Source: Trametes villosa (Eukaryota > Basidiomycota > Agaricomycetes > Polyporales > Polyporaceae). From it: 64,000 nucleotides of DNA. Shown piece by piece: positions 44,332 to 56,102 of this stretch; within the stretch, counting starts at the first letter, position 1, and every line of letters starts with the position of its first letter. The stretch spans positions 9,014,001 to 9,078,000 of the forward strand of contig PUDQ02000001.1 in the NCBI GenBank assembly GCA_002964805.2, written 5' to 3'. Made by a program: the position numbers and the translations under genes. The notes beneath the pieces are model-generated. The model had not been told where the DNA came from and did not search any database. It saw only the letters and a list, made by a program, of their open reading frames with translations.

Positions 44332-44663
44332 CTCTATCGGCCTTTCTAGTGGTATCGAACTGTCGTGGTGGTTTACAACTGAGTCTATGTACGAGAAATC
44401 GATATGAACGCGCGCAGGAGTCAGCGTGCGGTCCGATCAGCCACCACACCTACTTCTCGCGTTCTATGACGTCATTAGCAGATCCCATACATCGACGGCT
44501 CAATTCGGTCTCATTCTATGAAAGTTCAATCAAGTAGCAGTGCTCAAGTATGGCATTCCTCTTATCTACACACGCTTGCACATCGTCCAATGTTGTTTAC
44601 AAAGACTACATCCTGTTGTTACAGTACAATCCCAGCTACACCCAGCGAGGCTGAGCGCCGCGT

Positions 44664-46693
44664 CTACGCCCAGATCCCCGCATTCAGCCTCGGCCCCCAC
44701 CGCCGCACAAAATACCCCAACGCAACCGGGCCCACGAGCGTGCACAACAGAATCGCCCAAATACACAGCAGGAACGGCTCCTCGCTCAGCACCCCGGGTA
44801 CCCCGCTCGGCGCGTGCTCGGACCCGCCCCGCGCAAGCTGCGCGATCAGCAGCCCAATCTCGCCCCGCGCGACCATCGCCGCGCCCATGAACGCCGCGGC
44901 GGGGACGGACGTCGACGCGCGGTACAGCGGAGGGATCTTCTCGTCGGTATCGGTGTCGTTTGGCGGGGTAGTACCCGGCGCTGGTGAGGTAGAGGCGTCG
45001 GCGCGCTCCTGCGCCTCGATCTTCTCGTGGACCCCCGGCTCGCGCATGGTGAGCGTAGAAGAGCGCGGGAAGCGCTCCTCGTCCGCTGCACCGTTCTCCG
45101 TGCGTCGCGACCTGCCCGGGAGCAGCGAGGCAACGCGCCGCCTGATAGACGCGTACACGGCCGGCGAGTAGTAGAGGTACGGGCCATAGAGCAGGATGGG
45201 CACGCCGACCGCCAGTTTCGCGACGCACATCAGCACCGAGTACACGATGCCGCGCCAGATCATCGCTGGGCGCCAGAGGTCGAGGAAGGGCTGGCGGGTT
45301 CAGTACGATGTGGCAAAGGGAAGGGGGGAGGAGAGGAACTCACGATGGCGAAGCCGATGCTCGCGAAGAACAACGGGAGGAGCACGTACTCCTGAACAGG
45401 CCCGAGGAGGCGCGCGAACGTCTCCTCGAAGGAGAGGTCTCTCGTGCGGCGTTCACCGGCCAGCTTGTCTTCAGTATCGGCGTAGGCTGACTCGTCCGCT
45501 TTCGAGCTGTCGGATATCTCGGATGCGGGAGGCTGAGCGATGTATGTGAGCATCAGGCCGGTGAGATAGGCTCCGAAGAGTACGCTCGTCCCCGCATCTG
45601 TAATGCTCATGAGCCCTCGCTCAACGGACATGTAGTGTGACTTACAATGCGAGATCGCCGCCATAGCGCTAAGCATAGCGACCATGAAGAACAGCTTCGC
45701 AGCGTCGGCATGCATCGCGCTACCCCACCCACTCTCTCCGAGCCTCGTCAAGCCCCACGGCTTGCCCGGCCGCGCAGGCGCGCACCACCGCTCGCCCCAG
45801 CCACGGTACCAAAAGAGGGGGCGCAAACCAAAGCGACACACGACAGGCGCAATGAACGCCATGAGCAGCGACGCGAGCAGCGGGCGCACGACCGGCCACG
45901 CGATGTTACTCCCGCCCACCGTCGCGGTGTCGGACTGCACGAGCGCGAGCGCGGGCATGACGGCGGCGACGATGAGCCCGAGGACGTCGTCGATGATCGC
46001 CGCGCTGATGAGCACCGTCCCGATGCGGGACTGCTTGAGCGAGTTCGGGGGTGCGCCGGGTGCCGCGGCGGAGGTGAGGGTGGCGGAGGTGTCGGCGCGG
46101 TGAGCAGGAGATTTCGTCCGCGTGATGGGAAGGGGGCAGTTCGTGCGGTCGGAATCTACGGAGAGTATGCGGCCGTGAGCGGCAGCGGAGGACTTGGTCG
46201 CGCTGTTGAGGGCGGCGAGTGTTGTCCCGAGGCTGTCGGAGGAGAGCGCGGCGCCGGCGGCGAAAGCCTCGAGTGGGCGGTAGCCGAACCCGGCGTAAAG
46301 AGACGCGAAAGATAGCGCGATGGGAAAGATGATTCCTGTGGCGGCGCAGACCAAGGATAGCGGAAGGTTGGAGAAGAGCATGCGCAGGTTTGATGAGAGG
46401 CCGCCTATGTATCGTGAGTAATGGGACGCAGTTCGCAAATTTGGTCGCGTACCTTCAAACACGACAAGGACGAGGCCGATGTAGCCAAACACCGTGAAGG
46501 TCGCCTCCCAGTCGATGTGCAAGAGGCCGGCAAGCGGCGAGCCGAATATGATACCGAGCGTTATCTCGGCGACGATGCCGCCATGGATGACGAAGTCTGC
46601 GGCGACGCGGATGATGTTGAGGAGGTAGAGGAACGAAGAGAATACGAGGAGGTGTATGAGCGTGGGCTCGTGATATGGTAGAACAGTAGGCAT
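44664..46693 (-). CDS. cation/proton antiporter, sodium/hydrogen exchanger family (copy A)
   Basis: Exons 46693-46453, 46404-45646, 45597-45344 and 45290-44664 give 626 residues. About twelve hydrophobic spans are visible, for example LLVFSSFLYLLNIIRVAADF and IGLVLVVFEG. Family-conserved points are SSDSLGTTLAALNSA, IGTVLISAAIIDDVLGLIV with the DD pair, and MVARGEIGLLIAQLA near the C-terminus. The pore-domain acids and ARGE motif indicate an exchanger of sodium or potassium for protons, with the cell membrane or an endomembrane as site. A hydrophilic Ser-rich loop separates the two helical bundles. Introns 1 and 2 are both 48 bp, free of stops and in frame. It is paralogous to 56,103-58,106. 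The stop is 333 bp from the start of the phosphatase gene. Confidence 0.88.
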
Positions 46694-46796
46694 GTCGGCG
46701 GAATGGTATCGCGAAACCGATGGGTAAAGGACGTCTGCGTCGAGAGCGTCAGGGACCAGGGGAGGGTCGTACGGCTACGCACATCGATATAGCGGG

Positions 46797-46804
46797 GTAT
46801 ATAT
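46797..46804 (-). promoter_or_regulatory. TATA box of antiporter copy A
   Basis: ATATATAC on the minus strand lies ~105 bp upstream of the ATG at 46,693. No comparable box was noted for copy B. Confidence 0.4.
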
Positions 46805-46806
46805 GG

Positions 46807-47493
46807 CGGACTTAGAGAATATAGGAGATACCAAGGGGAGAGGGAGGAGGAGCACAAGCCTTGGCCGCGTTCTAGGTGCTTGGCCCGTCAATGACAAGCA
46901 ATACCAAACTTCTTCTGGGACGTTTACGGTCTCATAGGCGCCGAGCTACAGTCCCAGTTCCCGCGCCTGCCTTTTGGGGCTGCCGGCGTCCAAACGCCCG
47001 CCTTGGCGATCGCCTTGTCCTCGCGCCCCCCGGACGCCCTCCTCGGAGAATGGAGGGCATGGCTTGTTATTCCGCGCATCGCGCTGCCCATATCGAGGCG
47101 CTCCCGTCACGCTGGGGCCTTATATACATGAAAATGTAAATAAACGATTACGGACAGGCGACAGGCGTAGCCAACGAGCAGGATGACCCGCCGTGCCTAC
47201 TCCAAGCTCCTACTATGCGTGGATAGGCATATGCCAATATACGAATATACAGGTACATTACGAGAGTGTGATGTAGGCTGTGCGGCGTCCTTGGAACGTG
47301 AATGTACGGGCCGGCGCATCTGCCGCAATGACTGTACGAGCCGGCGCACCTGCGTAGACCACGCGCGCCGAGTGTGGAGAGGGAGGGGTACGACTAAGTG
47401 AAGGAGGACGAGACGTTGGCGATAGTGAACGCAGCCGCCGCGCGCGTGCGCGGCCATCCGGGGACAGTCCGTGCGGCGCGCGCGCGCGGTAAC
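46807..47493. other. intergenic region between antiporter copy A and the Crypton-like unit
   Basis: No gene is supported. It contains two copies of a TGTACGGGCCGGCGCATCTG-like word at about 47,305 and 47,332 and a GCGCGC-rich patch at 47,476-47,490 just 3' of the SAP-domain gene. Confidence 0.4.
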
Positions 47494-49583
47494 CTAATTC
47501 CCTTCGGCCTCCTCTTCCTGCATGCGCGCCCACGCCTGCGCGATGTCGGGATGTTCGGCGAGCAGTTTACGCCACTTGCGGGCGATAGCCTCGGGTTTCT
47601 GAAAGACATTGACGACGTTTCGCTTCCGATACATGAAGTACTGATGTGCGCCTTCCTGTTGTAGGTCGTTATTGAAGAATTTGAGTGCCGCGGCGGCGTC
47701 GCGGTTGTTGTCGACCCCACGGTGGCCCTGAAGGTGATCGAGGATGGCTTGCTGATTGAGGCGCGTGCCCGAGGCGTCGCTGTATTTCTGCCAGAACGCG
47801 GTATCGGATGGGAAGCGTTCGCGTTCCTCCACAATGGACTATAGAAGGCAGTCCGATAATCAGTACGTTAGTCACGGCTCAGAAACGATCAACGAGTGCT
47901 TACCTTCCACTTGTTCCACTTCGCCCGGATGACGTCCCAAGCGTGTGACTTGATGTGCGTCCGTTTCTTGTAGAACCATTCCCAGTGCTTGACTGGGATG
48001 CCGTGTCCACCGACGACGAGGAGATCCGACTTATGCCACTCGCGGAACAGCTTTGAGATATCGTCTGCAAAGCTGATCGACGGCGGGTTAGGCACTGTCC
48101 TCCTGTCGAAGGTAACCCGGACGCCGTCGAGATCGAAGTGCATTAGATTCTCGGTGGGGGGGTCCTGAGGCGGAGGAGGCGCGCTCGACCCCGGTAACGT
48201 CCCAGAAGCAGCAGTGAGCGCCGTGGTGGCTGATACAGCCTCCGGAGAGTGCCAGTAAGTCGAAGTGGATCCAAACGACGCGGAACATGCAGCAGTGGTT
48301 AGGGAAGTAGACCCGGCACCGGCAAAGGACGGCAGGTAAGTGAACTCCTGGAGCTCAGTCCCAAAGGAAGGTGCGTGCGCATGCGGTGAGTTGGAGTTCG
48401 GCGTCAGCGGAGTGCGTGAAGGGTCCGAGACAGCCCTGATCCCGAGCGCGTTGTTGGCAGGGTGGTGTCCGAAAGGCGTAGGTTCAGGGTAGGACACTGA
48501 TCGTGTTGCCTGGAAGGGCTGCAGCATGCTCGGTGTCATCTGCCCGATTGCAGACATCGCGACATGCATGCTGTGTAGCTGGGCCTTGACTTCCCCGAGC
48601 TCGCTCAACACCCCGCGATTGAGGTCTACCACGCGCTTCTCAAGGCGTCTGACTCCTGTGATGCCCTTTCCCTGCAATTCTGATGGTAAGTCCGCTGAGA
48701 ACTGAGCCGCCGCGCGCACGGACTTCGAACTCGGGACTCGGACAAACCTTATCAACCTTGCTTCCTGCGTCCATCTCGACCACCGCGCGCTGTCTCCGAT
48801 CGTTGTCCATAGCTAGGCCGCTGGTGCTCTGGTCTGCACTCGTCCCCTCTGTCCCTTGGATACCATCGGCTTCAAGGGAAAGGTCTACGGCTTCCGCCGG
48901 CTTGGCTTGACGCTCCCCTGCCGCAAGTACTTTCTGAACCTAGGCTCTTGCTGCATGAGCCCGGCGATGCAGTCTCTCGTCACAGCTTATGTGCGGACTC
49001 ACCCATGCGTCATTACTTGCCCTGGTCGCCTCCGTTAACGGCAGTGCTGCTCTTGTCCCGGACTTCTTGGGTAGAAACTCAGGCTGTGGCTGTTTATCGC
49101 CGAACTGTGCTATGATTCTCCGTGCGGCATGGCTGTTTCCTGCGCGGCGTTGAGATATATCCCCTCGTTCACGACCTCGCGCTGGAAGGAATAAGCTATT
49201 GGTACGTCAGAAATGTTCACCATGTTTCAAGCTCAACTTCGCGTTATCGACTCACTCGGACCATTGCTCTGTATTACCTGCATACTCCCGCAGGCGCTGT
49301 AGGAGTACTGCTCAGTTTCCGGACACAGGGCGTCCATAGGATTTGAGCAGGGCCTTCATGTCCTTCACACGTAGGTCATTTCTGAGGATGCCATCCCTGC
49401 GGTCAGCACGTCGCGCCTCAGTATGTGCACAGATACACCTCACACTCTGATCGACTTCGTTTTCAGCTCTCTCGTGACTTTATTGATTGATTGGCCCGGT
49501 TCCGGTAGGATAAGTGTCTCGTCGTCAAGACTAGGAGCACCGGTGTCGGCGTCAGGGTCCGTTGACAAATTAATGGTCGACAT
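47494..49583 (-). pseudogene. SAP-domain protein with conserved C-terminal domain; one nonsense codon
   Basis: Six minus-strand exons, 49583-49444, 49381-49278, 49181-49003, 48939-48748, 48701-47904 and 47838-47494, join in phase to 586 codons. Residues ~45-80 form a SAP-like DNA-binding motif: NDLRVKDMKALLKSYGRPVS, then LLQRLREYA. A TGA at 49,314-49,312 (codon 70) falls inside it; without it the frame is open. A start at 48,810 would bypass the stop and give 401 residues. Exon 5 has a coiled stretch (VRRLEKRVVDLNRGVLSELG) and Pro/Ser linkers. The C-terminal ~190 residues look folded: ISKLFREWHKSDLLVVGGHG, HWEWFYKKR, HAWDVIRAKWNKWK, FWQKYSDASG, AIARKWRKLLAEHPDIAQAW. This last part faintly recalls the GCR1_C fold of classical Cryptons. 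Function is inferred as element DNA binding. Confidence 0.6.
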
Positions 49584-49788
49584 AATGTATGCGAGAGGAG
49601 AGGGTGAAGTGAGCGAGAGGTTCGCGTAGCCCGACGGCGGGTAGGCAGCGCGGCGATCACAAATTCGGCAGTAGAATGGAGAGTCTTGTGTTTGAGTCTC
49701 TCTTCCTCTGACCACTACGCTCGCCCGACAACTGCTTAACACACCCCCAACTGCTACGGAACTGCTACTAGCACCACAACTTGGCATC
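49584..49788. promoter_or_regulatory. divergent promoter of the Crypton-like unit
   Basis: 205 bp separate the SAP-gene ATG (49,583) and the recombinase ATG (49,789). No unambiguous TATA box. The spacing implies shared control of both genes. Confidence 0.4.
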
Positions 49789-51536
49789 ATGGGTAGTGAT
49801 TTACTCGCTGGCGCCTTCGCTCAGCTGCAGAGTCTCTCAGTCAGTGTCGAAGACGTAGACGAAGAGCAGGCAGACGAGATTGAATCCATGGAATCTGCGG
49901 CGGATTTCGAAGACAAACAGGAGAAGAACCCCAACTATATACGTCTACCCACGGCATCCATCAAGAAGCAGAAGCTCACACAGGCAGACATGGAGCGGAA
50001 CGTCGAGAAAGCATCTGAGAACGTGATTGTCCCGGGCACTCTCAACGAGTACAGGCAGTGCGTTCGGTTTACAGCTATGAATCTTCTCGCGGCCCATCTC
50101 ATCAGGCGACTCTTTTCAGGCTCTGGAGCGCATTCGTCGCGTTCTGTGTTGAACATGAGGTGGTGGCCGGCGACATCTCGCAAGACGAGCTCGATGCTTT
50201 CTGGCGAAGTCTCCCGGCGAAACTTCCAGTATGGATTGCTTCTTGGATCATGAATAAGTGCGTCCTCGTGCAGAGTGAACGAATGCGCGCAATTAATCTT
50301 ATAAACCGTAGGGCTGACGACATGGACGTTCGCACGGGCGCCCCTAAAGATCTCAGTATTCCGCGCGTAACATATGCTCGCGCCCAGAAGATGCGCGCCG
50401 CTATCAGCCACAAGTACGGGCGCGAGTACAAGCTCGGCACGCAGGCCTGGACGGAGAATCCGCTCATGCCAGGCAAGTTCTGCGGCAACCCATCTCTGTC
50501 CGTGGTTGTTTCGCAGTATATGGTTAGTCTCCGGCGTCGTAAGGTGAGCTACCTGGTACTGCACTGTCTTCAAACATGTTTACTAACACTGTCTTCTCAT
50601 TTATACAGGTCCGTGCCGGAGAGATTGTGACCAGTGCACGCGCAATGGATGAGGCCACAATGAAGAAGCTATACAAGTTCAACATGAGCGTCGAAGCGGA
50701 GTACGAGATCAAACCCAACCCTCGCAAGCGCAAGCACGACCATCCGGACCAGTGGGCTGGATACAAGATCCGCCACATGCTGCAGACCCTCTATACGATC
50801 TCGATGCTGTGTCTACTCAGGTACGACGAGGCGCTCCGCATCATGTGGTCCGACATCATCTTGGACGAGGTCGATGGCACACCGGTTGTGGTGTTGAACC
50901 TGCCCTTCCGGAAGACTGATCAAACCGGTGGTAGGTTTTGACACCCACATCCCCTGCCGCCGTAGTCTTGGCAACTGACACATCTGCTAATACTAGGGAT
51001 AGCCCCGTTCTATCTGTGGCCAGACCCGGAACGGCCGTGGATGGATGCCGTTCAAGCACTCGCGCGATGGTACTCTCTCTGCAAGGAGATGAACATCGAG
51101 CCGACCGGATACGTCTTCCGCTCCAGGTCCCACTTTGACGAGATCAGTGCTAAGCCCAACGCACCAATGGTGAGTTATCAACGTCTCTGGATAGTAAATT
51201 ATTGATCTGAGCCTTCGCCGCGCACAGTCCTCGGACAGCTTTCTGGAATGCTTCCGAAACAATATGGTGGACATTGGTGTCGACCCGCGCCCGTACGGGA
51301 TGCACTCGTTCCGTCGCGGAGGTTGCCAGTACCTCGCCATGGTACTCCGATGGCCGATTCGGACGATCTGCTCGTGGGGTGGATGGGCCGATAACTTCGA
51401 CAATCCCGGCACCATTTTCCGGTACCTCCTCTCATGGGTTGATTCACCTACTGTTGACCGCAAGGATTACTTTAATCCTTACCGCCTCGGCACAGACCCG
51501 TGTACAGGTTGTGGAAGAACCTGTCATTGTGCTTAG
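49789..51536 (+). CDS. Crypton-type tyrosine recombinase
   Basis: Six exons: 49789-50057, 50120-50257, 50312-50543, 50609-50930, 50997-51169, 51228-51536, all GT-AG and in phase, giving 480 residues. The N-terminal half has a SAM-like core-binding region (NEYRQLWSAFVAFCVEHEVV, DELDAFWRSLPAKLPVWIAS). The catalytic domain shows the first Arg in LLRYDEALRIMWSDI, the H-x-x-R box in YGMHSFRRGG, a Trp-rich WGGWADN block and the presumed nucleophile Tyr in GTIFRYLLSW. A C-terminal Cys cluster (DPCTGCGRTCHC) may bind metal. Such enzymes cut and rejoin DNA through a phosphotyrosine link, moving a circular intermediate. There are no internal stops, so the enzyme may be active. It lacks the C-terminal GCR1_C domain seen in classical fungal Cryptons. 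Confidence 0.85.
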
Positions 51537-51699
51537 GATAGCTAACGGTTACATACACGGCTCGGAATCGCTCATCAGACAGGTCTATGGTACATGTACT
51601 ACTCGGCCACCGTCGGATCAATGATATCTAATAGAGCTACTACTGGGTGCGATAAGAAAGCCGCCGCAGGCAGCCGGGTGACGACAAGGCCGCCGAGCA

Positions 51700-52830
51700 T
51701 GCGGGCTGTGCTGCACAGCGCGCGCGCAATCTCGAGGTCGGTGCGGGCAGTGCGCACGACGTCGAGGACGACGAGTGCGACATTTAGGGCGGCGAGTGTG
51801 ACGTCGAGGGTGGTGGGTGCGACGTCGAGGCAGCACACAAAGTGCGGGGCATCGAGGGCGGTGCGCGCAGGGTTGAGGCCGGCGCGGGCAGTGCGCGGGA
51901 CGTCGAGGGCGGCGCGTGCGATCTGGAGGGCGGCGCGTGCGATCTGGAGGGCGGCGCGTGCGATCCGGAGGGCGGCGCGTGCGATCTGGAGGGTGGCGCG
52001 TGCGATCTGGAGGGCGGTGAGAGCGGCGAGGCCGGCGCGTGCGATCGAGAGAGAGGCGAGGGTGGCGCACACGACATGCGAGACGTCGAGGCTGCTGAGC
52101 GTGGGGCGCGCGACGTTGGGGGCGCACGCGATGTTTGAGACGTCGAGGGCGGCGTACCGAATGTTGAGGCTGCTGCGGGCAGCGCGCGGGACATCGAGGG
52201 CGGCGTGTGCAATCGGGAGGGCGGCGAGGGCGACGCACACGACGTGCGGGACATTGAGTCCGGCGCGCGTGATGTCGAAGACGGCGAGGCCGGCGCACAC
52301 AATGCGCGAGATGTCGAGGCCGCTGAGCATGGCGTGTGCGATGTCGGGGGCGGCGCACGCGATGTGTGGGACGTAGAGGGCGGTGTGTGCGATAGCCGGG
52401 ACGTCGAGGGCGGTGCATGCGATCTGGAGGACGGCGAGGGCGATGTGTGCGACATCGAGGCAGTACGCGATGTGCGGGGCATCGAGGGTGGAGCGCGCAA
52501 CGGCGAAGCCGGTGCGGGCAGCGCGTGGGACGTTGAGGGCGACACGCGCAATGTTGAAGCCGCTGAGTACGATGCATGCGACGTTGAGGCCGGTGAGGGC
52601 GGCGGTGTGCACAATGTCGAGACCAGAGACCGCGGCGCGTGTAATGTCGACGCCGACGAGCGTGGCGCACGCGAAGTTGATGTTAGTGAGTGCGGCGCAC
52701 GCGACAATGAGGTCGCCGTCTGCCGCGAGCGCGACGTGGTCGCAGAGGGCGACGTGCACAACAGCGTGGCCGCGGAGGGCGGCGTGCACAACGTCGCGGT
52801 GATCGCCTGCGGTGTACGCCTTTGTGGTGT
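51700..52830. repeat. 21-bp-unit minisatellite
   Basis: The unit on the plus strand is close to GATCTGGAGGGCGGCGCGTGC (cyclic, 21 bp), with purer copies at about 51,910-52,020 and diverged ones outward. Because the unit is a multiple of three and lacks stops, several frames stay open. The minus-strand frame is the C-terminal tail of the nuclease gene. Confidence 0.85.
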
Positions 52831-54767
52831 TGTGTGCGATGTGGAGGCTATCGATCTCGGCGTGTGGAACGTCGGGACGTGCAGTGTCGACGTCGTCGAC
52901 AAACCGGATGGCGGCAGATCGAGACGGGCACGCACGTTGCGTATATCCTCCTCGGGGGATCGAGCATGAATACGAGCTGCCGAAGATGATGACGGAGAGC
53001 CGTGGGTGAGGGAAGTGAGAAGTGAAGGCGGTGGCGGGCTGCGTGTGCGGAGAACACCCTGCCTGGGCGACGTGACAACATGGCCGTACAAGAAGCCAGA
53101 GGTTGGGTAGTCTGCATTGACGAGATGGGGGCGCGCGCGCTCGACAATCAGAGCCGGAATTCGGACCAGGAGCGTCGTCGACGCTCCCGAACCGGCATCC
53201 TGGTGGGGGGCCGCCGTGTGTCGATACTCGTGTAGGTCACGGAAAGACGCCATCACCTCCTGCCCAAAACCAATGTCCACCAGGCGAGCACGACACAAAG
53301 TGTACCCAACGGCGGCCGGCTCCTCGACCTTTTCGACGACGATGTCGAGTAGGCGTCTAGTCTGTAGCGTAGCAACATATCAGTATCACAGTCTGACGAA
53401 GACGCGGGTGTGCTCACCTGTGCCGGAACACGATCATTGAGCCCTTCATTGATGAGCATTCGAACCGCTTCGCCGGGCCACAGCGACGTCCGAAACGTCT
53501 TCAGGACCTCCGAGTCTTTGCCCCACGCAAAATAGAGCTCGCAGAGCTGAGCGAGCTGAGCGAGATCCATCGAGCGTGGACCGTCAAGACCAGCGTATTG
53601 CTCTGCGGGAAGGAGGGCGGGAGCGACGAGTAGCCGAGCGATGTTGACATCGGGGAACGTCGACGGCACGGACGCAGCGAGGGCAGCGTGCTGGCGCCCG
53701 ATGAAACCGCTCGGATCACTTCGCAACCTCTCGCACAGCTCACCCCGCCACCGAGGAAGGAAGCCGGCAAGTTCCTCGTCGTTGCGAGTCGTCAGTGCGG
53801 CATAGAGCGATCGCCCGAGGCCGTATCGTACAAGCCCCCGGGCGATGCCAGGGCCGCACCGGGGAAGGCCAGTCTGACATTGCATGTGAGTAAACTGACC
53901 ACGAAGTTTGACATATAGCTTACTGGATCATAGTCGGAACCCAACAGTAGCGCGAGGAGAACCAAATCCGCCCTGGTAATCCCCGGCCCCTGAACGAGGC
54001 TGAGCGCGCGATAGACGCTGACAACGTCCGCGTCGGTGCGTTTATAGCTTGGGCTAGAGGCCCGTAACGTTACAACACAGTCCGTAGTTGGACGTGGGTA
54101 CTCACTTTCGAATGACGACCCGTGCCCCAAACAGCAGAGCATCGCTGTCCTCTGTGAGGACAGCGTCAATGACACCGAGCTGGTTCATTTTGGCAAGTTC
54201 TGCCTCTGCCTCGCCGGCGGCCTGCACAGCTGCATGAGAGTAGCACGAAGGTCGAATGATGTGACTTACCTCCAACCAGGAATACCCAAATGCGAGCGCG
54301 AGACGCCGCATACCCTCCGTCAACCAGTGAGCTTTCTTCTTGACCTGCTTCTTCCTCTTGTTTGTGGGGCGGAGCGGGCCGTCGGTGACGAAAATAAGAT
54401 GCACGGGGTGTTCGGCGAGCATCGCAAGGCGATAGAAGAAAGCGCGTAGCTCTGGATTTGCGCCAGCTTGAGCATGACCTTTGATGAAGACTTGCTGCAA
54501 CTGTCGCATCCAGATACTAGGGACAGATGAGAATACTTGGAGGAACGCATCGGTTGAATGCGCTACATACCTGACATCCACCCCAATGCGATACAGTCGG
54601 TCGGCGCGAGGACCTTCGAAGCCCTCCGCTATTGCTAACGTCCTCAACGACCGCTTTTCGGGGGCCAACTCCGAGTCCAACAGCTAGCAGAAGCCGGAAA
54701 GGGGTCAGCGAATGAAATCGGAGAAGATAGCGGTGATTCTCACCTTCCAGAGGCCGTCGACTCCCAT
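51784..54767 (-). CDS. XPG/GEN1-type structure-specific nuclease with minisatellite-coded tail
   Basis: Seven exons, 54767-54744, 54683-54571, 54516-54270, 54221-54106, 54053-53924, 53873-53418 and 53361-51784, all in phase, give 887 residues. The N-terminal nuclease domain starts MGVDGLWKLL, with acidic residues in IGVDVSIWMRQ and HLIFVTDGPLRPTNKRKK. The I-region is AAGEAEAELAKM and DAVLTEDSDALLFGA. The helix-hairpin region is LLGSDYDPTGLPRCGPGIAR. These are the ligands and folds of flap/Holliday-junction nucleases (Rad2, FEN1, GEN1/Yen1 group). A conserved C-terminal region follows (YTLCRARLVDIGFGQEVMAS). After residue ~490 the protein is ~400 residues of Ser/Arg/Ala/Pro/His repeats (SRSHAPPSRSHAPPS) from the 21-bp minisatellite. 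Which member of the family it is remains open; mushroom genomes hold many such copies. Confidence 0.85.
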
Positions 54768-56102
54768 AGCAAGGGCCACAGGTGGGATGAGGGGTGTTAC
54801 AGCACGAGGATAGGCTGAGGAGAGGATGGAGGGCGATAACAGAGCGGAGGGGTAGAGAGCGCTGCTGTTGCGGTAGGAGGTGAAGCGGTCAGAGCCATAG
54901 CGGTCAAGGAACGGAGAGGCTAGGAGGGCGGTTGCCGGTGGACTGTAACCCGGTGGACTGTAAACGTAGCATGACGAACGGGCTGCGAGGTCGGGTTTCG
55001 CTGAGCTGCCTGCGAGAAACAGAGGGGGACGCAGCCCGCTGCGTCCCGGGATGTTTACAGTCTCATCGTGAGAAAATTACAGTCCCTTCGGCTTCTCGGC
55101 AACGTCACTCCTGGGGCTCCCCGCCGCTGAGTTAGGCGCCAATTTGTAGGCGCGGAGACACGCGCCCTGCAGTACTTGGACTTATCCGCTGGACATTAAC
55201 TCGCTGTGCTCCCTCTCGCTGCCCTTCGTGCACTCTGGTCTCCTCTCGGGCTCCGCATAAACGTGGATACGGAGTCCTAGGGTGCCCGCGGACATCTAAC
55301 TACGCTGTAAGTTCATTCTGTGAATGCATCTCGCGTCTCCCCCTTCCGAATCTTTCACTCCGGAACTTCCGTTATGTACATGTGCACAAACGCGCTCTTC
55401 CCTCGCACGTCTTCCCTCACACCGATACGTCAACGATAATCACTCTGGCAGTCCCTCTCCCGCATGATTCCGCAACGATCGTGGGGGGGAGCGCCGACAC
55501 AGGAGGTTTCGGGGTCCTCCCAGGGCCTAGGCTGCTCGGCTTGGCTCCCGGGGATGGACCAGGACTTTGCTGATGTCATTTAGCCGGGGGACCGTAAACG
55601 AGCCGGTTCGCAATTCTGCTTCTCGGCAAACTACTCACAACTGTCGGGTTAGGGTTGGGCGACGCCCACTCTAAATCGAAACACACCGACCTGGGCGTTG
55701 AACTTCTGCATAGGCCGTTAATTGATATGGTATGCAATCATTATTCGTCCTTTGAGTACATCTGTCGGTTGCACGTCACTAAGAGACAAGACAGCGAATA
55801 CCCTATTAATATGCTCGAGTCAGCAGTCGAACGCGAATTCTTGAGAACCGCTTGGCAAACCTCGCGACATCATAGGGTAGCGGGTGCTGCTCTAGATCTG
55901 CTCCCGCCGAATCCACAAGTCAGCGGCCGCGCAGATAACGAAGGTGAGCAAACCTACCATAACGTGCGCCCTCAATGCGCAAGGACCCCCGCGTGACGTC
56001 CCTGCCCAGCCGCCATGCCTGGTATTTGTCCCCCACGGCGGCAGCCGAGAAGACGGCATCCACCAGCATCCACCCGCCATCCACCCCGCCGCCGCCGGCA
56101 GC
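54768..56102. other. intergenic region without a supported gene
   Basis: It contains a near-tandem CGGTGGACTGTAA duplication (about 54,938 and 54,951). It also has text around GGGATGTTTACAGTCTCAT resembling GGGACGTTTACGGTCTCAT near 46,920, so an old dispersed repeat may lie near both antiporters. No frame has family signatures. Confidence 0.4.

Larger units (their letters stand above)
47494..51536. mobile_element. Crypton-like unit with two divergent genes
   Basis: A tyrosine recombinase gene (plus) and a SAP-domain gene (minus) start 205 bp apart and point away from each other. Tyrosine recombinases of this type are the transposases of Cryptons. The termini were not found; Cryptons lack long inverted repeats, so the limits given are just the coding limits. 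Confidence 0.55.

Noticed and set aside
44566..45228. Minus-strand alternative frame over the antiporter C-terminus
   Set aside because: A shadow of the real frame, which carries the conserved ARGEIGLLIAQLA motif in both paralogues.
51594..52970. Long plus-strand open frames across the minisatellite
   Set aside because: The 21-bp unit lacks stops in most frames, so openness is compositional. Only the minus-strand frame joins in phase to an upstream catalytic domain.
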